Assembly: GCA_031551135.1 (NCBI GenBank)
Contig: JAVBOA010000037.1
Location: forward strand, 1 to 24,970
Source: JAITVM01 sp031551135
GTDB lineage: Bacteria; Bacillota; Clostridia; Lachnospirales; JAITVM01
Direction: 5' to 3'
Length of the DNA stretch: 24,970 nt
Position numbers and translations under genes: made by a program. The first letter of the stretch is position 1. Each line of letters starts with the position of its first letter. Positions 6,786 to 14,418 of this stretch are shown in pieces. The notes beneath the pieces were generated by a model. The model was given only the letters and a program-made list of their open reading frames with translations, had not been told where the DNA came from and did no database searches.

Positions 6786-7367
6786 TTGGAGTTATTAAAA
6801 AACAAAATTCTTGAACATGGACATGTTTTATCAGATAAGATTTTGAAGGTTGATTCATTTTTGAATCATCAAATAGACGCTAAGCTTATGCGTGAAATGG
6901 GAGTCGAATTTGCGAGCCGTTTTAAAGACCAAAACATTACCAAGGTTTTGACCGTTGAAGCCTCCGGCATCGCTCCGGCGTACGCAACCGCATTGGAGCT
7001 GGGCGTTGACCTTGTATTTGCAAGAAAAAACCAATCATTAACTCTTAATAAGGAGTCTTCCGAAATCGTTTATACCGAAATTTTTTCTTATACGAAAAAC
7101 GTGACAACAGGAATTTATATTTCAAAAAAATATATAACAAAAGACGATAATGTTTTAATAATAGATGATTTTCTCGCTAATGGCGAAGTTTGCAAAGGGC
7201 TTATCAAATTATTGGAAGATTTGGGCGCGAATTTATGCGGAATCGGAATTGTTATCGAAAAATCTTTTCAAAGCGGGCGTAAAGCTATTGAAGAAAAAGG
7301 TATAAAAATCGAATCTCTTGCCCGAATTTCTTCTTTAGAAAACTCTCGAGTAACATTTTTAGAATAG
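6786..7367 (+). CDS. xpt: Xanthine phosphoribosyltransferase
   Basis: A 193-residue purine salvage enzyme that makes XMP from xanthine and PRPP in the cytoplasm. The length matches the family (about 190-194). The N terminus (LSDKILKVDSFLNHQID, about 15-31), VEASGIAP (57-64), FARKNQSLTL (78-87) and the PRPP-binding loop VLIIDDFLANGE (123-134) all fit Xpt closely, as does IGIVIEKSFQ further on. The start is a TTG at 6786, supported by AAGGAG 8 nt upstream; the nearby ATG is followed at once by a stop codon. In Bacillus, xpt is followed by pbuX and led by a guanine riboswitch. Neither is seen here, so regulation differs or is absent. Confidence 0.94.
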   Translation: MELLKNKILEHGHVLSDKILKVDSFLNHQIDAKLMREMGVEFASRFKDQNITKVLTVEASGIAPAYATALELGVDLVFARKNQSLTLNKESSEIVYTEIFSYTKNVTTGIYISKKYITKDDNVLIIDDFLANGEVCKGLIKLLEDLGANLCGIGIVIEKSFQSGRKAIEEKGIKIESLARISSLENSRVTFLE

Positions 7368-7733
7368 ATAACGAATTGAATTTACATATTTGGGTAATAT
7401 TTTTGGGAGTTTCGTCGAACTCGTTATTTTAGTGTGAAGTAAGAAAATGCAGTCTGATTTTAGCGAAAGAATACTCATTCGGTCTAAAAACCAAACTGCC
7501 CTATTGCAAATCCAAAAAAGTCTCCCCAAAAAACCCCAATTTACATCATTGTAAGGATATGCAATTAATAAATTTATGCGATAGAGTATCACATTATATT
7601 GCTGATACTTGCAATATTTTACATTATACCATAATAAATACAGACAATAGTTAAAAAAAGATTACATTTTGTTTAAATTATCTTTTCTGTTTTGGAATAA
7701 TTTTGGTAGCAATAAGAATGAAAATTTTGCAGA
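7368..7733. other. Non-coding stretch after xpt
   Basis: About 370 AT-rich bases between convergent genes. I see no supported gene. A 77-codon open frame on the minus strand has no ribosome site and a low-quality composition. No convincing hairpin lies directly after xpt; the first strong one is at 7734-7782. Confidence 0.5.
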
Positions 7734-7782
7734 AAAAAGAGATATCCAAATAGCGTGCTTGATAGTTTGGATATCTCTTTTT
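7734..7782. terminator. Bidirectional terminator between xpt and the CAP gene
   Basis: A perfect 17-bp inverted repeat (7734-7750 and 7766-7782) encloses a 15-nt loop. The arms end in A and T runs, so each strand gives a stem followed by Ts. It lies 57 bp after the CAP gene stop codon on the minus strand and about 370 bp after xpt, so it mainly serves the CAP gene. Confidence 0.88.
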
Positions 7783-7838
7783 AAATTTTCGTTAGTCAGT
7801 GTAAAGCCAATTCACGAGCCTTGTGTTTTGGCCGATAA

Positions 7839-9809
7839 TTAATAAGAGAACAGCTGTGTGTAATATAGAGAATAAAAAGTATTGGCTTTGTATGAAACTC
7901 CGGTTCCGATATATTTTGCAGGCTCATATTCCATATTGTCGCGGTGGCCTTGAGAGTTCAGCCATGAATCATGAGCTTCGAAAGGAGAACGCTGACCGGC
8001 AGCGATATTTTCACAGCAAGCAAAATGGGTTCCGTTATTATTATTGTATCTGTCCCAAGGCAATAATCCATCAGGATTTTTGTGATCAAAAAATTCTCGC
8101 AAGGCCATGTCTTGACAATGCTCGCGCGCTGTTTTGGCCGCTATCGAATCGACGCTTAATGCGTTTAGTCCTTTATTTATACGAAAAACATTAAGCATAT
8201 CAATTAATTGCAGTTCTGATGCCTCAACAAATTTCTGGTCAAAAACTTCTTGAACAGGCATTGTATTTATCATAATCGCGTGTACTTTATTTCCGTCCAA
8301 TTTATCTATATAAACTCTGATGTCCGGAGTGTTTTCGCCCGAAGTTGAGCCATGTCTTATTCCGTTTGCCTCAAAACCTTTTGCATTAGTATAAATCGCT
8401 ACGACTTCCCCGTCTTTTATACCTATCATAATAAATTTAGTATAATCCGAATTATAAACATACCAATCGTATCCGTTTGAAGGGTCGATTCTGGAAGGTG
8501 TTCCGAAATCAGATATTACTTTCGAAAGGCTGTCTCCGACAGAAATTGTATTTCCGGCAAGCGAAACATAATCGCCTTTTGGCGTTTCAGCTTGGGAAGT
8601 CTGTGCGTCGCCGCGTCCCGGGGTATTTGAGATTGCTGAAGGAACTTCCGAGGCTGCAGTCGTTGTAGTTTCGGGAACATAAGATGTAGTCGGAGTCTGT
8701 GTTGTTGTTTTTGGAGCGTTTGAAGTAGTTGGAGCTTGTGTTGTTGTTTTAGGAGCATTTGAAGTAGTCGGTGTTTGTACTGTTGTTTTTGGAGTATTGG
8801 AGGTAGTTGGAGCTTGTGTCATTGTTTTAGGAGCGTTTGAAGTAGTCGGAGTTTGTGTCGTTGTTTTAGGAGCGTTTGAAGTAGCTGGAGTTTGTGCTGT
8901 TGTTTTCGGGGCGTTGGAGGTAGTCGGAATTTTTGTCGTTGAAAATGTGTCCGGAACTGCTGGCTTTATCACCGTTGTTGTATTATTTGTTTTAGTTTCG
9001 TTCACTTTTGTTTTTTGCAAATTTGGCGGTGCATTACTTATTATATACGAATCATTTGCTAATGGAGTTTTTGATGAAGCAGGAGCTTTTGAACTTGTCG
9101 GGAAAGCTTTTGAATACTCGGTAGTATTGCTGCTTGTGGCAATTTCTGTTGATGCCGGAGTTTTGGAACTTGTCGGAAAAGCATTAGAGTATTCAGGGGT
9201 ACTGCTGCTTGCTGTAGGAATTTCAGATGAAACAACGGCGTTTGTTGCCGCCTGAGAGCTTGTATTCGAACTTTTGGGAGCTTCAGGGGTATTTTCGGTT
9301 GTGTATGTTGTTATCGAGGTCGTTTCACTGCTTGTCAAAAAAGGATCGTCGTCTGTTTCAAAATCTCTGTCGTCTGAGATTTCGCCGCTGGTTTCGATAT
9401 AAACTGTTCTTAAAAAAGCGTTCCATTCTACTTTTGAATCCAGAGATTCGCTTACAAATCTAAGAGGCACTAAAGTCCTGCCGTTTTCGATAATCGGCGG
9501 AGAATCAAGAATAATTTCTTTTGAGTTTAGATACGCGGTTTTTTTATCAATTTGGAGCAGTATGCTTGTTTCATCTTTTTGCGCAGATATCGTTCGTGAG
9601 TTTTCGTCCCAAAGAACCTCTGCGCCGAGATATTCAAAAATAGTGCGCATCGGAACCATGGTGCGGTTGTTTCGTATAATAGGGAGCGCTTCAAATTCCA
9701 GTTCGACACCGTTTAGTACAATTCTTGCGTTTGCGTTAGCCAGTATAAAAGTTGTAGTGGCCGACATAATTAAAATTATGCAAATAATCAAGGCCTTATA
9801 TTTTTTCAT
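7839..9809 (-). CDS. Secreted CAP-domain protein with stalk domain and repeat linker
   Basis: A 656-residue exported protein. Residues below are numbered from the upstream ATG at 9815. About 1-30 is a signal peptide ending near ANA. About 32-140 is a copper-amine-oxidase-N-like stalk domain with its paired halves (RNNRTMVPMRTIFEYLGAEVLW and NGRTLVPLRFVSESL). About 145-412 is a Ser/Thr/Pro-rich linker holding a 13-residue tandem repeat. About 415-485 is a CAP-associated domain, and about 535-658 is a CAP/SCP (YkwD-like) domain with FDHKNPDG, ENIAAG and GHRDNM motifs. It probably acts at or outside the wall; the biochemical role of bacterial CAP domains is poorly known. The start at 9809 is chosen because AGGAGG is 7 nt upstream; the ATG at 9815 is too close. 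No sorting signal is visible, so wall attachment would be through the stalk domain. Confidence 0.9.
   Translation of the reverse strand: MKKYKALIICIILIMSATTTFILANANARIVLNGVELEFEALPIIRNNRTMVPMRTIFEYLGAEVLWDENSRTISAQKDETSILLQIDKKTAYLNSKEIILDSPPIIENGRTLVPLRFVSESLDSKVEWNAFLRTVYIETSGEISDDRDFETDDDPFLTSSETTSITTYTTENTPEAPKSSNTSSQAATNAVVSSEIPTASSSTPEYSNAFPTSSKTPASTEIATSSNTTEYSKAFPTSSKAPASSKTPLANDSYIISNAPPNLQKTKVNETKTNNTTTVIKPAVPDTFSTTKIPTTSNAPKTTAQTPATSNAPKTTTQTPTTSNAPKTMTQAPTTSNTPKTTVQTPTTSNAPKTTTQAPTTSNAPKTTTQTPTTSYVPETTTTAASEVPSAISNTPGRGDAQTSQAETPKGDYVSLAGNTISVGDSLSKVISDFGTPSRIDPSNGYDWYVYNSDYTKFIMIGIKDGEVVAIYTNAKGFEANGIRHGSTSGENTPDIRVYIDKLDGNKVHAIMINTMPVQEVFDQKFVEASELQLIDMLNVFRINKGLNALSVDSIAAKTAREHCQDMALREFFDHKNPDGLLPWDRYNNNNGTHFACCENIAAGQRSPFEAHDSWLNSQGHRDNMEYEPAKYIGTGVSYKANTFYSLYYTQLFSY
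8665..8926 (-). repeat. 39-bp tandem repeats in the CAP gene
   Basis: About seven in-frame copies of a 39-bp unit encode TSNAPKTTTQTPT with substitutions. The last copy is degenerate (TSYVPETTT). A second, shorter duplication (around AFPTSSK-PAS) lies further upstream in the same linker. The copy number is likely to vary among strains by slippage. Confidence 0.85.
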
Positions 9810-9840
9810 CGACATTCCTCCTGTGTATTTAGCAAAAGAT

Positions 9841-9881
9841 GATTTTTGACCGTATCAAAAATTTTGATTTTATCAAAAATC
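9841..9881. promoter_or_regulatory. Inverted repeat upstream of the CAP gene
   Basis: GATTTTTGA (9841-9849) and TCAAAAATC (9873-9881) are perfect complements, with a second palindrome, ATCAAAAATTTTGAT (9854-9868), between them. It lies 32-72 bp upstream of the start codon, where promoter and operator sites would be. No clear -10/-35 pair was found. A regulatory role is an inference. Confidence 0.35.
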
Positions 9882-9940
9882 TTAAATTGATTGTAAATAA
9901 TCTTAATATCTTTTTAATTACAATCGTGAGTCAAATAATA

Positions 9941-10046
9941 TTATTTCCATTTAAACATATAGAAAAAAATTTTCACAGCGGAGCGTTCCGCACAAAGCTT
10001 CAAGTGCGGAAGGAAAGATTTTTTTCTATTCCATAGCTGGAAATAA
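9941..10046. repeat. Palindromic MITE-like element, copy 3
   Basis: A 106-bp near-palindrome has three nested arms: TTATTTCCA (9941-9949) with TGGAAATAA (10038-10046), ATAGAAAAAAAT (9959-9970) with its perfect complement (10018-10029), and TTCCGCAC (9986-9993) with GTGCGGAA (10004-10011). Bases 9960-10008 match copy 2 at 45 of 49 positions. It could form one long hairpin in DNA or RNA and lies between the CAP gene promoter region and the metQ terminator. Confidence 0.8.
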
Positions 10047-10115
10047 AATAAAAAAATATAGACCAAAGCAAAGGTTTTTTAAATTCCATTTGTTACAAAA
10101 TTATGAAAAATATAT

Positions 10116-10144
10116 TAAAAAAGCCGCAGCATAAAAGCCGCGGC
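10116..10144 (-). terminator. Terminator of the met operon
   Basis: On the minus strand, GCCGCGGC TTTTAT GCTGCGGC (10123-10144, one G:U pair) is followed by TTTTTT. It lies 20 bp after the metQ stop codon. Confidence 0.9.
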
Positions 10145-10163
10145 AGAGAGTTTTCTTATCTAT

Positions 10164-10967
10164 TTAAAATACAGGAATCAGCGCACCGTTGTAGTTTTTC
10201 AAAATATAATCCTTAACTTTTTGGGAGGTTAAGGCTTCAAAAACTGCCTTTAATTCCGGATTGTCTTTATCTTCGCCTCTAACCACCAAAACATTTACAT
10301 AAGGGCTGTTTTCGTCTTCTAATTTCAATGCGTCATTGAGCGGATTAAGACCGGCTTCGAGTGCGAAATTTCCGTTTATTACAGAAATATCAGCGTCATC
10401 CAAAGAGCGTGGAAGCATAGCGGCTTCTTGCTCAAAAAACTCTAAATTCTTACTGTTTTCGGCGATATCCATAATTGTTGCGTCCAGCGATTTTCCTTCT
10501 TTTAATTTTATTAAGCCGTTATTCTGGAGTAAGAGCAAAGCTCTTGCGCAGTTTGTGTCATCATTTGGAATTGTAACTTTCGCGCCGTCTTGAAGTTCGT
10601 TTAAATCTTTAATTTTCTTGCTGTAAATTCCGAGAGGTTCGATATGTACCGCGCCGATAGATACAAGGTCTTGACCGCTGTCTTTTACATACGATTCTAA
10701 ATACGGAAGATGCTGAAAGAAATTCGCATCAATTTGCTTTTCGGCTGTTGAAGGATTAATCAATTCGTAGCCGTCAAAAATTTTTATTTCTAAATCAATA
10801 TTTTTTTCTTTTAAATCATCTTTAATCAATTCGAGTAATTGTCCGTGAGGTTCTTTTGTTGCGCCGATTACAACTTTTTTGGCTTCTCCGCTTGAATTAT
10901 TGCCCGAAGGCGCAGAGCAGGAGGTAAAAATCAGTGATAAAATTAATAATGCAATTATTTTTTTCAT
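10164..10967 (-). CDS. metQ: Methionine-binding lipoprotein MetQ
   Basis: A 267-residue substrate-binding lipoprotein of the NlpA/MetQ family, which captures L- or D-methionine outside the membrane and delivers it to MetI. The signal sequence ends in a lipobox, FTSC, with the lipid-modified Cys at residue 17. Family features include VVIGATKEPHGQLLE (about 32-46), the NFFQHLPYL stretch and AVHIEPLGIYSKK. The ATG at 10967 is chosen because AAAGGA lies 9 nt upstream; the ATG at 10976 abuts that site. It is the last gene of metN-metI-metQ, 29 bp after metI, and is under the T-box upstream of metN. Confidence 0.95.
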   Translation of the reverse strand: MKKIIALLILSLIFTSCSAPSGNNSSGEAKKVVIGATKEPHGQLLELIKDDLKEKNIDLEIKIFDGYELINPSTAEKQIDANFFQHLPYLESYVKDSGQDLVSIGAVHIEPLGIYSKKIKDLNELQDGAKVTIPNDDTNCARALLLLQNNGLIKLKEGKSLDATIMDIAENSKNLEFFEQEAAMLPRSLDDADISVINGNFALEAGLNPLNDALKLEDENSPYVNVLVVRGEDKDNPELKAVFEALTSQKVKDYILKNYNGALIPVF

Positions 10968-10996
10968 ATAAAACATTCCTTTCGGTATTTTAAATT

Positions 10997-11695
10997 TTAT
11001 TTGTTTTTAAAACGTTTGAATCTGTGGATTATATTAACGATATTCTTGGATAAAAAATTCCCCAAACTTTGAATTACCTGCACGATTATAATTAAAATCA
11101 AAACCGAGAAAAAAAGAGTATCAGCTTGAAATTTAACATAACCGTAGCGGATTGCGACCGGCCCGAGCCCTGTTCCGCCGACTGTTCCCGCCATTGCAGA
11201 ATATCCAACGATATTGATTATAGTTATAGTTATATTATTTATTATGCTCTGTGCGGTTTCCGGCAAAAGCACTTTATAAATAATTTGAAAATCCGTTGCG
11301 CCCATAGCTTTGGCGGCTTCGATAACTCCATTATCCATTTCGGAAAAAGATGATTCCATAATCCGCGCCACAAAAGGGATTGCCGCCACTGTCAGCGAAA
11401 CAATAAAAGCGTTATTGCCGATCGAAGAGCCTGCAATTAATTTTGTAAACGGAATAATTATGATAATCAGGATAATAAAAGGCAGAGAGCGCCCGATATT
11501 TACAATACTTCCGATAATCAAATACATTGCTTGGTTTGGGCGGAGGCTTTCGGGTTTTGAGATAAACAAAAATATTCCCAGAACCGTACCGATTATTATA
11601 GAGAAAAAGCTTGCATAAAAAACCATAGTGAGTGTATCAAAAGTTGCAGGCAAAATTAAAGCTTGAAGTTCGGATATTCTTTCCGCGCTAAACAT
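10997..11695 (-). CDS. metI: Methionine ABC transporter permease MetI
   Basis: A 232-residue inner-membrane permease with about five to six hydrophobic helices. The cytoplasmic EAA loop that docks on the ATPase is clear (EAAKAMGATDFQIIYKVLLPE at about 125-145). The C-terminal half (IVGYSAMAGTVGGTGLGPVAIRYGY) is characteristic of MetI. The start codon lies 8 bp inside the 3' end of metN, so translation is probably coupled. It forms the importer with MetN and MetQ. Confidence 0.95.
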   Translation of the reverse strand: MFSAERISELQALILPATFDTLTMVFYASFFSIIIGTVLGIFLFISKPESLRPNQAMYLIIGSIVNIGRSLPFIILIIIIIPFTKLIAGSSIGNNAFIVSLTVAAIPFVARIMESSFSEMDNGVIEAAKAMGATDFQIIYKVLLPETAQSIINNITITIINIVGYSAMAGTVGGTGLGPVAIRYGYVKFQADTLFFSVLILIIIVQVIQSLGNFLSKNIVNIIHRFKRFKNK

Positions 11696-12704
11696 TTTTG
11701 ATCACCTCCACAAGAAGCTTTTCCGAATTAAAATAATCAATCGCGTTTTTTATACCGGCTTCGTCGCCTTTAATTTCAACAATAAGCGTGCCTATCACTG
11801 AATTGGAAATTTCTTGAATATTTCCCGCCAATATTGCGATATCAACACCAAATTTTTTTATTGCCGTGGAAATAAAAGGGTCTACCGAATTATCGCCGAT
11901 GAAATTAATTTTCAAAATAATATTATTCTGCAAAAGAATTTTTTCATAAACTTTATGCGAAAGCCTTAAGTTTTTATCCTCGAAAAAGGATTTTCCCAAT
12001 TCGGTTTTCGGTTTCACAAAAGCCGAAACAACGTCCGATTCCTCGATAATAATTCCGTTTTCCAAAATCGCAACTTTGGAGCAGATTTCTTTGATTACGC
12101 TCATTTCGTGAGTAATAACCAAAATCGTGATTTCTAATTTTTGATTAATTTCTTTTAAGAGCGCAAGTATTGAAGCTGTCGTCATCGGGTCAAGCGCAGA
12201 GGTTGCTTCGTCGCAGATAAGAATCTTTGGGTTGGAAGCCAAAGCGCGCGCTATCCCGACTCTTTGCTTTTGTCCGCCCGAAAGCATCGACGGATAAGCA
12301 TCTTTTTTTTCGGTTAGCCCCACAAGCTCCATCAGTTCATTTACCCGTGAAATAATTTTGGACTTATCCGCATTATGTATTTCCAGCGGAAAGGCAATAT
12401 TCTCGAAAACTGTGCGGTTCATCAATAAATTGAAATGCTGAAAAATCATTCCGATACTTTTCCTTGATTCACGCAATTCATTTTCGTTTAGCTTGGAAAT
12501 ATCTTGTCCGTCAATTATTATTTCGCCGCTCGTCGGTTTTTCTATCGACGAAATGCATCTGACCAAAGACGACTTTCCGGCACCGCTAAGCCCGATTACG
12601 CCAAAAATCTCTCCTTTACGTATTTGCAGATTAATCCCGTTTAGTGCGTGGACATTTTTATCCTGCATTTTATACGTTTTTGTTAAATCTTTTACAACTA
12701 TCAA
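11688..12704 (-). CDS. metN: Methionine ABC transporter ATP-binding protein MetN
   Basis: A 338-residue ATPase that powers methionine import. In order: Walker A GLSGAGKSS (38-46), Q-loop glutamine Q89 (FQHFN), signature LSGGQKQR (141-148), Walker B ILICDE (161-166, catalytic E166) and switch His H199 (ITHEM). The C-terminal region, about 265-338, is the NIL/ACT-like domain that binds methionine and inhibits transport when the cell is replete. It is the first gene of the operon; its start lies about 35 bp after the T-box terminator. The NIL domain and T-box give two layers of methionine control. Confidence 0.96.
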   Translation of the reverse strand: MIVVKDLTKTYKMQDKNVHALNGINLQIRKGEIFGVIGLSGAGKSSLVRCISSIEKPTSGEIIIDGQDISKLNENELRESRKSIGMIFQHFNLLMNRTVFENIAFPLEIHNADKSKIISRVNELMELVGLTEKKDAYPSMLSGGQKQRVGIARALASNPKILICDEATSALDPMTTASILALLKEINQKLEITILVITHEMSVIKEICSKVAILENGIIIEESDVVSAFVKPKTELGKSFFEDKNLRLSHKVYEKILLQNNIILKINFIGDNSVDPFISTAIKKFGVDIAILAGNIQEISNSVIGTLIVEIKGDEAGIKNAIDYFNSEKLLVEVIKNV

Positions 12705-12737
12705 ATTGTTCCTCCTCCCGGCTCATTCTCGAATATT

Positions 12738-13005
12738 AAAAAAACTCTCGTCCTAGCAAAAGCTAGGGACGAGAGTATCGTGATACCACCCTAATTTACC
12801 ATAACCTCACGGCTACGGCCTCAATAAGTACGTGCAAAATATGCAGATACTTTTTTGCTGTAACGTGCAAACACGTCATAGCCTAAGCAAAAATGCTGTC
12901 GGTATGAAACTCAAAGGCCATTTTCATCTAAAAATTCATTGTCACGATTTCAGCAAACACGGACTCTCTGGAAAATGAATAAATTCAGATTACTTTTCTT
13001 ATCAT
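12738..13005 (-). promoter_or_regulatory. T-box riboswitch, methionine specific
   Basis: On the minus strand the leader carries AGAGAG and GCTGAAA elements of Stem I, an AGTA motif on the 5' side of the specifier loop, and a candidate ATG specifier at 12925-12927. The T-box proper, AGGGTGGTATCACG, is at 12779-12792 (complement). It is followed by a strong terminator, ACTCTCGTCC...GGACGAGAGT plus a T run (12738-12776), which competes with the antiterminator. By family, uncharged tRNA-Met pairs with both the specifier and the T-box UGGU and allows read-through into metNIQ. Another ATG at 12919-12921 gives the same amino acid. Confidence 0.93.
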
Positions 13006-13034
13006 AGTTTTTAAAATCTTTATTTGTATTAATA

Positions 13035-13062
13035 ATTATATATACAAAAATAAAAAAGTCAA
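13035..13062 (-). promoter_or_regulatory. Promoter of the metNIQ operon
   Basis: On the minus strand, TTGACT (13057-13062) and TATAAT (13035-13040) are 16 nt apart. Transcription would start near 13028, just upstream of the T-box leader. Confidence 0.8.
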
Positions 13063-13119
13063 GCTAAAGATTAAGGATATCATCAAATTTAATTGACATA
13101 TTTTTACTAAAGCAAAGTT

Positions 13120-14400
13120 TTATTCGTACCTAAGTGCTTCAATAGGGTCAAGCTTGGCGGCTTTGTTGGCAGGAAAAAGCCCGAAAAATACGCCGATAGC
13201 CATCGAAAACAAAACACTGCCGATTGAAACAAAAGGCGAAATAACTAATGGAACCGAAAAGATTTTTGCAATAATCGCTCCGACGCCGATTCCCAATAAT
13301 AGCCCGATAACTCCGCCGATAGAGGAAATTATAATAGCCTCGATTACAAATTGAAATTGGATATGAAAATTTTTTGCTCCGAGCGCCTTGCGTGTTCCGA
13401 TTTCGCGCGTCCGCTCCGTAACGGAAACAAGCATAATATTCATAACGCCGATTCCGCCGACCAAAAGAGAGATTCCCGCTATGAATGCGATTGCGATAGA
13501 AATTGTATTAAGCGTGCTTGTCACGGTGTCCAGCATAGTTGTGAGATTGGTCACGGAAAGTTTCCAGTCCTTGTTATTTGTATAAACATTGTCAAAATAT
13601 TTTTGTATACGATCGGTCAAATCATTTACATCACTTTCTTCAGAGCCGACAACAGTGATATAATTATAATTTTTTTCGATTAAGTCCTGTTTTGCCGTAG
13701 AGACCGGAATATAAAAAGTGGTTCTGATATCTTGGTCAGAGGCGGTCGAGCCGCCAAAACCCGTCTGCTGGTATTCATAAATCCCTATAACCGTATACAT
13801 TTCAATACTTTTATCTTTGTATATTTTTACTTCTTTGCCGATAGCGCTGTCCATATCAGCAAAAATATTTTTTACGAATTTATCTGAAACGACAGCGGTC
13901 TGAGATTTAGTGGCGATATCGTTTTCGGAAAGAAAGCGTCCGGCTAAAATCTCGATATTATTAGCGTTCACAAAATCGGCATTTACTCCGTTTATAGAAA
14001 TATTAGCGTAAACTTCGCCTTCTCTTGCCTGTGCATTACCTCCTGAATATGAAAGCGAAACACCCGCAATTTCTTCGGAGAAATTTTGGGATAAATCCGA
14101 AATCATTTGGTCGGAAATCAAATCTTCGGTAGTGGGAATTTTTCCGGAGCTGCTTGCCCGGCTGACAGTGCCCATCATCATATTACTGGATTCTTTTCCG
14201 CGTTCTTGTAGGCTTACGGTGATATTATTTGTGCCGAGTGTTGACAAACTGTCTGTAACGGAAGAAGTCATTGCGTCACCGATTATCACGATAGAAATAA
14301 TGGACATAATTCCGATAATTATTCCGAGCATAGTCAGCAAGGCACGCATTTTATTCGACTTTAAAGATTCAATTGCAAGCGATATAAATTCCCATAGCAT
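13120..14400 (-). CDS. MacB/FtsX-type ABC transporter permease
   Basis: A 426-residue permease. One membrane helix lies near residues 22-44, then an extracytoplasmic MacB core domain from about 45 to 290, then three helices in the FtsX domain (about 302-328, 350-375, 385-410) with the typical RTREIGTRKALGAK loop between. By family, such permeases do not move substrate through a channel but transmit ATP-driven motion to an outside adaptor, often exporting peptides or antibiotics. AAGGAG lies 7 nt before the ATG. It follows the adaptor gene by 18 bp in an operon with a two-component system. It has no fused nucleotide-binding domain, and no separate ATPase gene is present in this operon. No clear terminator follows before the met promoter. 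Confidence 0.92.
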   Translation of the reverse strand: MLWEFISLAIESLKSNKMRALLTMLGIIIGIMSIISIVIIGDAMTSSVTDSLSTLGTNNITVSLQERGKESSNMMMGTVSRASSSGKIPTTEDLISDQMISDLSQNFSEEIAGVSLSYSGGNAQAREGEVYANISINGVNADFVNANNIEILAGRFLSENDIATKSQTAVVSDKFVKNIFADMDSAIGKEVKIYKDKSIEMYTVIGIYEYQQTGFGGSTASDQDIRTTFYIPVSTAKQDLIEKNYNYITVVGSEESDVNDLTDRIQKYFDNVYTNNKDWKLSVTNLTTMLDTVTSTLNTISIAIAFIAGISLLVGGIGVMNIMLVSVTERTREIGTRKALGAKNFHIQFQFVIEAIIISSIGGVIGLLLGIGVGAIIAKIFSVPLVISPFVSIGSVLFSMAIGVFFGLFPANKAAKLDPIEALRYE

Positions 14401-14418
14401 AATTTATCTCCTTTTTCT

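Noticed and set aside
7359..7592. Minus-strand frame of 77 codons after xpt
   Set aside because: No ribosome site, no recognisable features, and it overlaps the xpt 3' end.
7823..8194. Plus-strand frame of 123 codons
   Set aside because: It lies antisense within the CAP-domain coding region, which has clear domain matches and a strong ribosome site.
8665..8926. Possible CRISPR-like repeat array
   Set aside because: The repeats are directly adjoining, in frame and encode a Thr/Pro linker; there are no spacers and no cas genes.
8797..9255. Plus-strand frame with Val/Gly repeats
   Set aside because: It is the complement of the Thr/Pro tandem repeats of the CAP gene; the repeat period creates an artificial open frame.
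11688..12704. MetN as the missing ATPase of the MacB-like exporter
   Set aside because: It has the MetN NIL domain, overlaps metI and is under a Met T-box, so it belongs to methionine import.
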